A stretch of 64,000 nt of DNA. Origin: Paraphysomonas bandaiensis. Lineage: Eukaryota > Chrysophyceae. Location: the NCBI GenBank assembly GCA_965644295.1, contig CBFFRP010000362.1, forward strand, positions 124,001 through 188,000, given 5' to 3'. Shown here one piece after another: positions 24,326 through 35,300 of the stretch. Position 1 is the first letter of the stretch. The number at the start of each line of letters is the position of its first letter. Position numbers and translations under genes: made by a program. The notes below the pieces were generated by a model that was not told the origin of the DNA, did no database searches, and worked only from the letters and a program-made list of their open reading frames with translations.

Positions 24326-25472
24326 GTAACTAGGGCTGTAGTATGTGATTTCATGCACCTGCTGAATAGCACACAGTATCTATTGAACTATAAAGGAAGT
24401 ACACCTCCTAGAAACAATTGTAGAATAAATTTAAAATTCCCCTAACAGAATAGCGTCGGTACAGATTTAAATACCCTAGTAAGTTCTACCCTGAGAGCAC
24501 TTCGGTTTTCTTTGGCTGCAGAAAACAGCACCCATGCCGATGTTTATTAAGATTTATGGATCGTCTTTGGACCACCCACTCCGGAAACTTATCGTTTCAC
24601 CTACATCTCTTCAGAGTTTCCCTATACATGTTCTTCATTTGATTTGATTTATATGATATTACCCAGTGCACATTATTACTCACTTATGAGGACAAAGTAG
24701 GACCATTGCGCAAAACCGATACTGTTTCTATTTTGACATGTGCTTTGATTTCACCATATTAACGTAATATCATGATAAGTTTAGGCTGCATATGCTCATC
24801 AATCCAGTCATTTAACCCGTTCCATTTTATCTCTCAATCTAGTAATTCCTATATCATTGGTAGTAAATAATATAATATTACAATCTAATAATGTGACTTT
24901 GTGTGTTCTTTGAACGAGTAAATGTTTAATATATAGATGTATCGGGCATCGTATTACCTGAAGAGGTCCTTTAACATGCTTCTACAATATTGTACTGGGT
25001 TCTCACCGCATATTCAGCGCTGAATACGGTGTGATAATGATGTAGCTAGGTGGGTTCAGTAGGTAGCTAGCAAATAACGTATAGGACGTAATCAAGTATT
25101 AGTTAGGTACCCATCCGGCCCCCACCTGGATCTACCTAAGTACGCGCTCAGAATGGAGCATGTAGGAGCCATAAACTAGGCGTATGTCCGAGGTTGTGAT
25201 GATAGAACGATCGATATGCTGTCCTCAACGGGGTGTATGTGGAACTACTATCGTCTGCTTTCACGTCAACCCCCAAAGCCACTTTCTCTATGTATCTACT
25301 TCTTGGCTTCTCGATGCTCTGTACATACTTCATAGTAAAGATACCATACTGTACGATGTGAGACGGACTGCTGTATTCTCAGGTCTACGTGGCCACACCA
25401 CACGGACATGCATGCAGAAACTGGCCGTCTCTTGTCCAAAAAATTAAAGAACGTTTCTGTAGGCATCAAAGT
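24326..25472 (+). repeat. Block A, left copy of a 1.2-kb dispersed duplication
   Basis: Nearly identical to 38917-40166 (A'), starting GTAACTAGG and including an identical 61-codon minus ORF. The copy continues after the foldback element at 28308-28356. Relative to A' it lacks about 80 bp near 24515 and differs by small indels (for example near 25445). No coding function is evident; the short ORFs look incidental. Confidence 0.85.
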
Positions 25473-26535
25473 CTAGTGGCGGAAAAAACTGTACCCAGTT
25501 TTTTTCAGTTTATTTCCCATTCCAGACACCGTATTACACACAGTTTCATAGTTAAGGTCCCCTACATATGTCAATCATGTGCTCAAACATTGAGACATAT
25601 CACATAAACACACTGGGTTACCAATAGAACATGCAATTCTGGAGGTGTGGAGTCTAACTTCCACAACTTTTGGTGGAAATTTGATTGTGAGACTGCAATT
25701 GTTATTCTGCATCAAAATTCACAGTTATGGAGAGCTCCTGAACTCACTGTGAGGTACATAGCAGAGACCAGTTGCTGAAAACAATGTTGTGATAGAAAAG
25801 ATGAGATTGTGAATACTGATTCTGGATTCATTAATAAACGGTCAAGAAATATGCACAGGCCATTGTAGGAGGATCTGTCCTAATTGCATCGTCCTTGTTG
25901 CACTTAATGGTCCCATATGCCTTCCAATTCAAGGAATCGTGATCATTCTTAATGTTTGAGTGATATGAAAACTTCATACTGAGTTTCGTCTTTTATTTTG
26001 TTTTAATTAAGTTCTTTCAAAACTCTTTGCTGTATGGGTATCCATGGTCCCAAACCCCTACAACCGCGGGTGTAGTTGTCCTATTTTGCAGTAAATTTAA
26101 CCCCAATGACTGTTTATGATACTGTTATAATGGTTTGATTAATATAAGTGTGCTTTGATGAATATTAAGGTCATATTGGATGAGTTGATACTTTGCAGAT
26201 GCAATATAATACGCACGTATGTCACTTGTGGCGCTATGTCGTATGATATGATATCAACCCTACCCAATCAAATTGGATGCTTGTAATAAGTTATTATAAC
26301 TAGTTTGCTTTATTTTCTTTTTCAGGTTATAATGTCCTTCATTGTTGGTCTGGAATTGCGATTATACGTAGATAACTTATGCGAGTTTATAGAGATACTT
26401 ATGCGAGTTACGACCGTATAAAAATGGCAGACAACAGTTTTAGCGACTTGTAGAATACGTAACCCCTTTATTATTGATCCTTAGATAGTGTGCCTTCATA
26501 ATATTGCAATAAGCTTCTGTATTTTACGATACCAA

Positions 26536-26692
26536 TGAGCAACATTAACATCTCATGAGATACAAATACAAACAGAATATGTCACTAGAGTATATGTTTG
26601 AGGAAATACTGAACAGAAACCGAACCTTATGTGTGGAGGATTATGACAAATTCTGTTTGTATTTGCATCTTATGAGATGTTAATGTTGCTCA
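26536..26692. repeat. Nested inverted repeat inside the foldback element
   Basis: TGAGCAACATTAACATCTCA at 26536 recurs in reverse complement ending at about 26692, with arms of about 43 bp (one 1-nt difference seen) around a 70-bp centre. It sits directly at the inner end of the left 1-kb arm. Confidence 0.75.
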
Positions 26693-26862
26693 CATGTGAC
26701 ATGTTTTGTAATTTGGTAATAATGGCTTGTAGTGACACTCTTGTGGCGTTATTAATCTGCATATAACAAGTGACTAGTTAACTCAATTTCGTATAGAATG
26801 TAATGGTAAGAACAAGAAGGTTGTTTTTAAACCACTAATATCAACCAGGCTTGCGTAACCAT

Positions 26863-26972
26863 TAATGGCCATTAATGGCGACGCATTGCTTCCCCCATTT
26901 TTATGGCCATTCATTTTAAAAATCCCACCATTTTTATGGCCATTAATGGCCATTAATGGACCATTTATGGTT
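26863..26972. repeat. ATTAATGGCC palindromic microrepeat block
   Basis: About 110 bp built from the palindromic unit CCATTAATGG and variants (CCATTTTTATGG, CCATTTATGG) in the centre of the foldback element. No function is inferred. Confidence 0.7.
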
Positions 26973-28355
26973 TGATTACTATTGCTTTATTGCTTTTTAG
27001 AAAGAAGTAAATGGAAAGTGCTAATAATTAGACTAAGTACTAGCAATTTAACAGCAATGATGAGCAGTTCGTTCCCATGTTACAGTCAGGTCAGATAGTT
27101 AATACGAACAATATTCTTTAACATCATCAGCAACTATAATATCATCAATGGTAACTTCGTTCCATAAGAATTTGTTGCAACGCAAAAAGAGTAGCAGCTA
27201 AACGGTCACGATAACAATAATATATATAGGTTGTGGGTGAGGTTAGCAAAGATGATATGTAACGGTGTAGTGATAGTAGAAGTCATTGGTATCGTAAATT
27301 ACAGAAGCTTATTGCAATATTATGAAGGCACAAGTCGCTAAAACTGTTGTCTGCCATTTTTATACGGTCGTAACTCGCATAAGTATCTCTATAAACTCGC
27401 ATAAGTTATCTACGTATAATCGCAATTCCAGACCAACAATGAAGGACATTATAACCTGAAAAAGAAAATAAAGCAAACTAGTTATAATAACTTATTACAA
27501 GCATCCAATTTGATTGGGTAGGGTTGATATCATATCATACGACATAGCGCAACAGTGACATACGTGCGTATTATATTGCATCTGCAAAGTATCAACTCAT
27601 CCAATATGACCTTAATATTCATCAAAGCACACTTATATTAATCAAACCATTATAACAGTATCATAAACAGTCATTGGGGTTAAATTTACTGCAAAATAGG
27701 ACAACTACACCCGCGGTTGTAGGGGTTTGGGACCATGGATACCCATACAGCAAAGAGTTTTGAAAGAACTTAATTAAAACAAAATAAAAGACGAAACTCA
27801 GTATGAAGTTTTCATATCACTCAAACATTAAGAATGATCACGATTCCTTGAATTGGAAGGCATATGGGACCATTAAGTGCAACAAGGACGATGCAATTAG
27901 GACAGATCCTCCTACAATGGCCTGTGCATATTTCTTGACCGTTTATTAATGAATCCAGAATCAGTATTCACAATCTCATCTTTTCTATCACAACATTGTT
28001 TTCAGCAACTGGTCTCTGCTATGTACCTCACAGTGAGTTCAGGAGCTCTCCATAACTGTGAATTTTGATGCAGAATAACAATTGCAGTCTCACAATCAAA
28101 TTTCCACCAAAAGTTGTGGAAGTTAGACTCCACACCTCCAGAATTGCATGTTCTATTGGTAACCCAGTGTGTTTATGTGATATGTCTCAATGTTTGAGCA
28201 CATGATTGACATATGTAGGGGACCTTAACTATGAAACTGTGTGTAATACGGTGTCTGGAATGGGAAATAAACTGAAAAAAACTGGGTACAGTTTTTTCCG
28301 CCACTAGAAGTGTATTCTTTTTTGCCATGTGTTTTACATACACAGCAACAATTCC

Positions 28356-28356
<1 letters not shown>

Positions 28357-28386
<30 letters not shown>

Positions 28387-28580
28387 TGTATGTATGTATG
28401 TATGTATGTATGTATGTATGTATGTATGTATGTATGTATGTATGTATGTATGTATGTATGTATGTATGTATGTATGTATGTATGTATGTATGTATGTATG
28501 TATGTATGTATGTATGTATGTATGTATGTATGTATGTATGTATGTATGTATGTATGTATGTACTGTATGTATGTATGTAT
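28357..28580. repeat. (TATG)n microsatellite
   Basis: About 220 bp of TATG repeats with one interruption near 28561. The A' copy reads ATTCCATACGTGG at the equivalent point, so the tract expanded only in the left block. Open frames across it (YVCM or YIHT repeats) are artefacts. Confidence 0.97.
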
Positions 28581-28740
28581 TTACAACAAAAAACCTGGGA
28601 TTTTTTAGCCTGATCGAAATATTCACCCACAAACAGTTCCCACCCCTGAACCCACCCCCGAACCCATTGTCTCCCCTTTATTAACCCATAGAAATTCCCC
28701 TAATATTAAAAAATTTTGTGGGCGTTATAAGAAATCCAAA

Positions 28741-29223
28741 ATGTCAGTACTGGAAGGAGATACACAGCAGTATGAAGTATATCTTTACGTTCCTTTCTTG
28801 AGAACAGATATCGATTATAATGATTTTATACGCAAAGTCATTGCAGGTGTACAGCAATATAACATTAATGTGACAGTGTACTACAAAGACACCATAAGTA
28901 ATTGTCCGCCTGAAAAAGAAGTAATTTTGGTTGCACACGGAAATGCAGAGGTTGATAAGTTGTTTTCAAAACAAGAGAATGGTATGAAAATTTCTAAGGA
29001 TTCGGTGATTCGTCGTCTGTCAACATATGGGATCCAGATATACCGATATCTCTCATGTGGTACTTCCGTAGCAGATGGTGGTGTCTTGTTTCTGCTCGAT
29101 ATCACTGAAGGTATCGCGATTGAGGAAATTAAGAAGTATGTTGGCCTTCCCTCATATACTCCTGATACGGATGGTCATTGGGACGTCAAAGACGAACTTG
29201 AACGACCAAATCATAAGTCTTAG
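28741..29223 (+). CDS. Hypothetical 160-aa protein (orphan ORF)
   Basis: An intact single-exon ORF with no recognised family. The predicted fold alternates strands and helices: YEVYLYVPFL, a helix rich in I/V, then EVILVAHGN and IQIYRYLSCGTSVADGG. The HG after one hydrophobic strand and the SC after another recall the His-Gly / Ser-Cys arrangement of clan CD cysteine peptidases, but the protein is short and this is only a visual resemblance. It starts 160 bp after the microsatellite and lies between block A and the Copia element, so it may be cargo of the repeat-rich island or a gene fragment. Its codon use looks normal, with no internal stops. Confidence 0.5.
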   Translation: MSVLEGDTQQYEVYLYVPFLRTDIDYNDFIRKVIAGVQQYNINVTVYYKDTISNCPPEKEVILVAHGNAEVDKLFSKQENGMKISKDSVIRRLSTYGIQIYRYLSCGTSVADGGVLFLLDITEGIAIEEIKKYVGLPSYTPDTDGHWDVKDELERPNHKS

Positions 29224-29882
29224 CTAGCCATATCCTAAGCGGGCATGCATTCGTAGCCAATAACATCTTGATATTTACTCATTCTGAAGGCTCGGTTTAT
29301 TTATTTGCGAATTCTCTCAGAATAGATTTGTATTGTCAAGTATGATATGTGGTTGTGACATAAAAATGCCTCATTCCGAGAGCGTACCCTAGTACAGTGC
29401 TCGTGTTGATTAAGCTAAGTAACGTGTAAATCTCAGCGTATTCTTTGTGTGTCGGCACCAAGAAAGCTCTAGTTAGATCTACACTATACTTGCATGGCCT
29501 ATATGTATCAAGTTTTGACATCATAAGTGACGCAACTAGGGGTTTGAGCATCACTGGTAGAGTTATCAATGATAGTATCTTCCTCCTCCATGTACACAGA
29601 TGGTCTGAATAATATCTCTTATAGTTTTTTATTCTTCGCAGCTCTTTTGTCAGATAGTACTCTGGCCCGTAAAGCGTCAGCTAGCTGTACTTTAATTTGA
29701 TAGTACTCCATGTATTGAAATTTAATAATATATCAGAAGTTGATATTATTTGCTAAGGTTTACTATTCTCAAATGATAAGATGAAATTATAAACATTACA
29801 TGATAAAGAACCTAAGTTGTGTTCGATGTGTTCAGTACCATTCATTTTTTACTATAGTGTACAAACCACACACTCAGTGATC
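29224..29882. other. Intergenic DNA before the Copia LTR
   Basis: Nothing recognisable. A 77-codon minus ORF (29336-29569) contains a hydrophobic stretch but has no supporting evidence. Confidence 0.4.
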
Positions 29883-30139
29883 GTATTAGGAGTCATTGAT
29901 TCACGTATATCTCTTAACGCGTGAATACAACACACGTATACAATGAAATACCAAATAGACTGAATAATTACCAAATTATACATGATACGCGACTGTACAA
30001 GATACGCACACGTGTGGTGCTAACGCTCTGCTCAAACATGTCTTGCTATTATACTATTAGGCCTTATCGTTCAATCTTTATCTCTAATAATATCAAGTAT
30101 ATTCTTACTAAATATCAAGACTAACCTTAAATCTTAGTT
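29883..30139 (+). repeat. 5' LTR of the Copia element
   Basis: Reads the same as 38611-38867 base for base in my comparison, including an identical incidental 67-codon ORF. It begins GTATTAGGAGTC and ends AAATCTTAGTT. Confidence 0.92.
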
Positions 30140-30150
30140 TGGTAGCGGAT
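30140..30150 (+). promoter_or_regulatory. Putative primer-binding site
   Basis: TGGTAGCGGAT directly after the LTR matches the complement of a tRNA 3' end in ...CGCTACCA, the terminus typical of initiator tRNA-Met. The host initiator tRNA is not in the window, so the match cannot be confirmed here. Confidence 0.6.
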
Positions 30151-30308
30151 GGTAGTTCTAAGACTAACAGTTACGATAACTCCGACTCCGACTCATCGGA
30201 CAAGAGGAAGGATTCCATGCCACCCTTCGACGCCAAGAACTTCTCAAATGGCAGAAGAAAAGTAGAGCCTGGTTCTTTCGTAAGCCCAAGATAGTATACA
30301 TCCTAAAA

Positions 30309-30348
30309 TCTCAACGCCTATTGCTAAATAATCAGACATTCACTATAC
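30309..30348 (+). mobile_element. 40-bp R1/LINE tail insertion with 14-bp target duplication
   Basis: AACGCCTATTGCTAAATAAT...CATTCACTA, the end of the R1/LINE tail, is flanked by TATACATCCTAAAA on both sides (30295-30308 and 30349-30362). This is a minimal, extremely 5'-truncated insertion in the Copia leader just before gag. Confidence 0.78.
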
Positions 30349-30366
30349 TATACATCCTAAAAAACG

Positions 30367-31896
30367 ATGCGCCAGAGGAGCCTATACGTCAAGAGGAAGA
30401 AACAGAAGAGGACTACCTATACAGGAAAAAACGCCTACGATGAAAATATGCAGTATTTCGAGGAGGGCAACAATTACCTATGGTCACTTCTATCCAGCGC
30501 GGTGATTGGCCAAAACGAGGAAGCAGAGGATATTATCGAAACAGTCCCTGAAGGAGATGGAAAAAGGGCATGGTCAGAGATCGAAAAGCATTTCAAAGAC
30601 AAGACCTCAAATGATACGATAACCGACCTCATTGGCCAACTGCAATCAATCAAAATCAAGCAAGCTCAAACAAGCAATCAATTCCTGGACGAAGTCGAAA
30701 AATTGCGATTAAAGCTCGCTACACACGGCCACAAAGTCTCTGAACAAGACCTCATTTCAAGAATACGACAAGGGATGGTCTCAAATGAGAACCAGACCTA
30801 TAAGGACCTGGCAATCAACCTCCAAATGAACCCAATTGATGATTATAAAACGCTGATAAGAAGATTGAGAGCATTCGAGCATTCCACTGTAGGCTCCCTA
30901 CTATCACAAAATACGGAAACTAAACGGGATAGCGCAAACTACAGCTCAACAGGCAAACAGCCGTTTAACCCCCATCTATCGAAAAAGAAAAAGCACAACG
31001 GGCAGCGAAATCCAGCAAAACACAAGAAATTCAACAAATCCAGCAGAGCTACAAGTGCAAAGTCGCACGAAGTTAAGTGTTTCAGATGCAATGGATCCAA
31101 CCACATTGCAGCAGAGTGCAAGCACTCGTGGGAACACATACAACAGATGCAGAAGTCCACAAACAAACGAAACGACGACAAAAGAGGGAAAGGGCATCAC
31201 TCAAAGAACACATCATCAAAATACCCAAGAAACAGTCATCGGGATTCGAACTTAAGACTGGAAGACTATGACGATGAGGGGACAAACGATGACAATGACT
31301 ACAGTGCATTCTCTGGGATGATCACAGACAATCACGTCCTACATACGGAATACGAGAAGCAGGAATTTGGCATTCTAGACTCTGGCTGCACAATATCAAT
31401 TACAGCAGCACGAAGCTTACTCTCCGAATTCACTTATGACCAAACCACAATTTACACCGCCAAATCAGGATCAGAAATGCAGGCATTGGGATACGGCAAG
31501 CTTGGACTGATCAGAAAGTGCAAGCTAGTTCCAGATGCGTCAAAGACTTTAATTTCTATCAGCCAGTTGACAACAGACACCGACTGCAACATAGTATTCG
31601 GACAAAACGAGGCACGCATATACCTCGATGGAATTTTGTTAACCACAGCCAGGAAACAAAACGGTATATACGAGGTCAAATTATCCGATTTAGGTTACAT
31701 CCAAGACCAGTGCAACTTGGCATCTACATCAACAAGCGGTTCCTCGATTTCCCTGGCACATCGAAGGTTGACCCACGCATCCATTGGCTTAATTCAAAAA
31801 GCACTAAAATTGAATCTTGTAAAAGGAATCACTATTTCAAAATCCGACCTGAGCTCGCCACAGCTACCAGAAGGCCTTTGTGATGGCTGCGCATAA
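30367..31896 (+). CDS. Copia gag-protease-pre-integrase polyprotein fragment
   Basis: An ORF of 509 aa. Its N-terminal half is a Gag capsid-type helical region (LWSLLSSAVIGQNEEAEDII). It is followed by a zinc knuckle CFRCNGSNHIAAEC (CX2CX4HX4C), the aspartic protease motif FGILDSGCT and the GAG-pre-integrase block SLAHRRLTHASIGLIQKAL up to CDGC. A TAA after CDGCA stops the frame, while homologous sequence (GKAHRRKHR) continues beyond it. It is a decayed polyprotein, not a host gene. Confidence 0.88.
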   Translation: MRQRSLYVKRKKQKRTTYTGKNAYDENMQYFEEGNNYLWSLLSSAVIGQNEEAEDIIETVPEGDGKRAWSEIEKHFKDKTSNDTITDLIGQLQSIKIKQAQTSNQFLDEVEKLRLKLATHGHKVSEQDLISRIRQGMVSNENQTYKDLAINLQMNPIDDYKTLIRRLRAFEHSTVGSLLSQNTETKRDSANYSSTGKQPFNPHLSKKKKHNGQRNPAKHKKFNKSSRATSAKSHEVKCFRCNGSNHIAAECKHSWEHIQQMQKSTNKRNDDKRGKGHHSKNTSSKYPRNSHRDSNLRLEDYDDEGTNDDNDYSAFSGMITDNHVLHTEYEKQEFGILDSGCTISITAARSLLSEFTYDQTTIYTAKSGSEMQALGYGKLGLIRKCKLVPDASKTLISISQLTTDTDCNIVFGQNEARIYLDGILLTTARKQNGIYEVKLSDLGYIQDQCNLASTSTSGSSISLAHRRLTHASIGLIQKALKLNLVKGITISKSDLSSPQLPEGLCDGCA

Positions 31897-32354
31897 GGCA
31901 AGGCTCACAGGAGGAAACATAGGCGCGAGACAAGGCAAATAATACCGACAAAAACCAGAAGATCGCAGGAGCTTGGAGGACTTATAGCAGTTGATTTTAC
32001 CGGACCATTTTCACCTGCAGCAATAGTCACAGGAAACACCGTAGTCTTCGGAGCTACCGATGCAGCTTCAAGATACAGTTGAACATTATTCTATGGAAAA
32101 CACAGAACCGAGGATTTTGTCATTGAGTGCATTCAGAAAATTGTGGATTATCTGCATTCGAAAGGCAAACGGCTAGTACACTATCATGCTGATGGTGGTC
32201 GTGAGCTAGTATCACATCGTGTACTGAACTTGATGAGAAAATTAGGATCAACCTGGACCTTCAACGCTCCATACACGCCTGAAGACAACCCCATTCAAGA
32301 ACGACCATGGCGCACGACCAAGGAAAGAACGCTTGCATCCATTTGCAACTCAGG
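31897..32354 (+). pseudogene. Copia integrase core, N-terminal part, interrupted
   Basis: Beyond the stop the same frame reads AVDFTGPF, then FGATDAASRYS, a further stop, and HYHADGGRELVSHRV with TFNAPYTPEDNPIQER, which is a Copia integrase catalytic core. Homology ceases at about 32354 after ICNSGL and resumes with FWEQAM near 35655. Confidence 0.78.
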
Positions 32355-35300
32355 CCTGTGTGGGATTCTATGAGGAGCTACGAGATTCTCTTAGACACAT
32401 AAAGATTATGGAGTGGAGGAAAGTGACAACTGTCACGTTCGAACAGTTTTACTTCCAACAGTTGAAACTTATTGATTTGTTTCGAACCATGTTATCCATA
32501 ATGCTGGAGTTTAATAACATTGTTCTTACACTTGCGTGTTTGTGTGGTATACCTGTACTGCGAGCAGTGATTCTGGTTATCAAACCGGGTTGCGTCATAG
32601 TAAATATTTACTTATTTGCTCGCACAAGAATTCTTGTGATTAATTCTTGATACACATCATTTAGATAGACCTGTCTGTGTGACTTGCTTGTGTGCGTTGT
32701 GCAGGGGTGTCTTGTGTTAGTGTGTTGAGTGGTGTCTTGGTGTCTTGGTGGATTCTTACGCAGGTCTGTGGATTTGTAAGTTTCTTCCGGGGGACTTGGG
32801 ACTGGATTTAAGTTATTTCATTGAGACCTGTGAGCGAATTTTCAATTCCCTCCTTGTCGATCTTTGTTAGTCTCTGAAACCAAGGAAGCTGCGTAGCTCT
32901 GAGGTGGAAAATCTGCTGGTGTGCATAAATATAGAACCGTTGTGAGCGGAGCGCTTGATTTACGAGCGAACCCCACATATTAGGCAATATATATATAATC
33001 ACTGTGTGGGTATATAAACTAAAGAGTGTAACAGCAACTAAGGTGGAAGATGCAAACTCCCGTTGGTAGGAGTAGCCCTAAGAGCCATAATATCCATTCT
33101 CGGTTGATGTGATATGTACTTGCCCCCCTATAGGGTAGTATGGGTAATGCCAGTACGTATTCCTATGGAAGTATACACTGCAACTGCTACACTGGAATAC
33201 TGACCCACATAACTTTATTATATATTTGTGGCAGGTTTCACATTGCGTGAAGTCACCATCAGCAGATCGTAGTGTACATCATCATCAGCAGATAAAGTGG
33301 ACATCACACCTGAACGTTGATTCCGTGTGTAAGTACATCACAGCTCATTACCCCCTCTTAATGAGTATAACATAGAATATGCATCCTAGACATGGTATGG
33401 GGTCCTGATAATATAATGTTCTTGATATAGGGTCCTAAACTAATATCACAGGGTCAATGAAAACCCGGTTAGCCATGAAGGAAGCACTTATTCCCATAGT
33501 GCGCAACCTAAAACCACCGGGGGCTCGCAGTGCTATTGGAATTGATGCAGTGGAGATTACACCACATGGCAAGGACGGTTACACTCATATCAATGTGATA
33601 GTGAACCTTCACACAAAGCTCGTTTTTCTGGAACCAGTAAAAGGAGTAACGGCTTTGAATTTAGCGAATACTGTGTGGAAGTATTGGTCCTATTACGGTC
33701 ACACGGACGTCGTGATTTCGGACCAGGGTCCGGATTTAACTTCGGATCTATTCCAACAGCTAACGGAGTACATGGGAATGCGCCATACGTTCAGTATAGC
33801 CAACCGACATGCGAATGGCTCAGAACGTATCATTGGTGAGGTAGTTCGTCACCTACGAGCTCTAGTATATGATGCTAGCGAGCGTCAAGAGCGCAAGGAT
33901 GTTTTTGAAGATCCTAGCTGGATCGCCAGTGTCCAACACATTCTTAACTCTGAAGTGTCATCTGAGACGGGATTCTCACCATTCGAGTTAACTTTTGGAT
34001 CGGAGGGCAAGCGTTATTTTAACGTGGACACCGACTCTCTTTCCCAGGATGCGCATGCACGACTTAAACGTTTTAATGATAACCTTCGTGAGCTCAGGGC
34101 AGCTTCGCATGCTTATCAACAGCGTCTTGTGCAAGAGCGGGCTAGCCAAGGTATACCGGCCGACAAGCAGAACAGATATCAGCCGGGAGATCTTGTTTTG
34201 TTTGACAAGGGTGCTAAAGTCCATCCTAAGATGTCTCACCGTTATATGGGTCCTTTCAAAGTCATATCTCAATATAAAAATGACATTGATTGCAGACATT
34301 TGGTGACTGGACAAGTTGTGAAAGTCGATGTGCGGGAGGTTAAACTTTTTGCGGGTGATCAAGACACAGCGTATAACATGGCTTGTAGAGACCATGAACA
34401 GCATGTGATTGACACGATTCTATACTACAGAGGTGATAGAGACACCAGAACCTCTCTAGTTTTCACTGTGAAATTTCAGGATGGTGATGTTCGTGACATT
34501 CCATTCAGTAAGGATATTTTTGACTCTATTCCATATGCCGATTTCTGTTCTAGGAAAAGATATTTATATCATCTTATTTATCCGGTTAAAGAGGCAAAGG
34601 AATATATTGCAAAAATCCGTAAACAGCCTATCACTAGTTTTCAGCCAGGTGATGAGGCTTATGTTGACTTAAGAGTTTTCGGGGACCTGTGGTATGAAAG
34701 CCTGGAGTTACCGGATTCTCATTTGATTACTTATGTTGCACGTTTTGTCTTCACACATTGGTATCACAAAAGTTCCAAACGGATACTTTCAACTAAAAAT
34801 GTGTTGACTAAACAAACTTTCCGACTTGATAATTACCATATTCATTGTTTTGCCCATAAAGAATTCGATTCTTCCACAATGGTCTTGGTAGACGAGGATT
34901 TTGCCAGCAAATTTCCACAAGTTAATCAGTCGGTATAGAGTGTTCCTACTCTACAATTTACGATGTGAAATTTTCCAGTATTCTCCGAATTACATCTATA
35001 ATATGATAATAAAACTCCATGGTGGTTCGTTTTGATGGCTATTTCAAACCTAGTCCCATTGACATGTGTGCGACCATGGATTTCTCACAAAAAAGAGGGG
35101 GGGGAGGCAGTGTGACCACACGTGGCATTTCCTATGCCCTATCTACGTGGCTATAGTACCAGAACTGCATGCATTGCCCATTCAGGACCCTGTGATATTA
35201 GTAGAAGTATCTTCCTCCTCCAACAATTCTCTTACAGACTCATCCCGCCAAGGAGTGCGATAGTGCTCCGCCAGATTATGCAGAGTAGAGTATCTCCTTG

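Larger units (their letters stand above)
25473..28307. mobile_element. Foldback DNA transposon with about 1-kb terminal inverted repeats
   Basis: The 2835-bp element begins CTAGTGGCGGAAAAAACTG and ends with the exact reverse complement. The arms are 25473-26538 and 27283-28307 and differ mainly by about 40 bp near 26452, present only on the left. It is flanked by AAGT on both sides (25469-25472 and 28308-28311). The same site in block A' has a single AAGT (40163-40166) and no element, which is a natural empty site. No transposase ORF is present, so it is non-autonomous. A 4-bp target duplication occurs in superfamilies such as Sola, but the family is not established. Confidence 0.9.

Noticed and set aside
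25184-25607. 87- and 72-codon ORFs in block A
   Set aside because: They change reading end between the A and A' copies through small indels and show no protein features.
28357-28580. Regular repeats as a CRISPR-like array
   Set aside because: A 4-bp tandem microsatellite with no spacers; the genome is eukaryotic.
28225-28684. Long ORFs of YIHT or YVCM repeats
   Set aside because: They are translations of the (TATG)n microsatellite in every frame.
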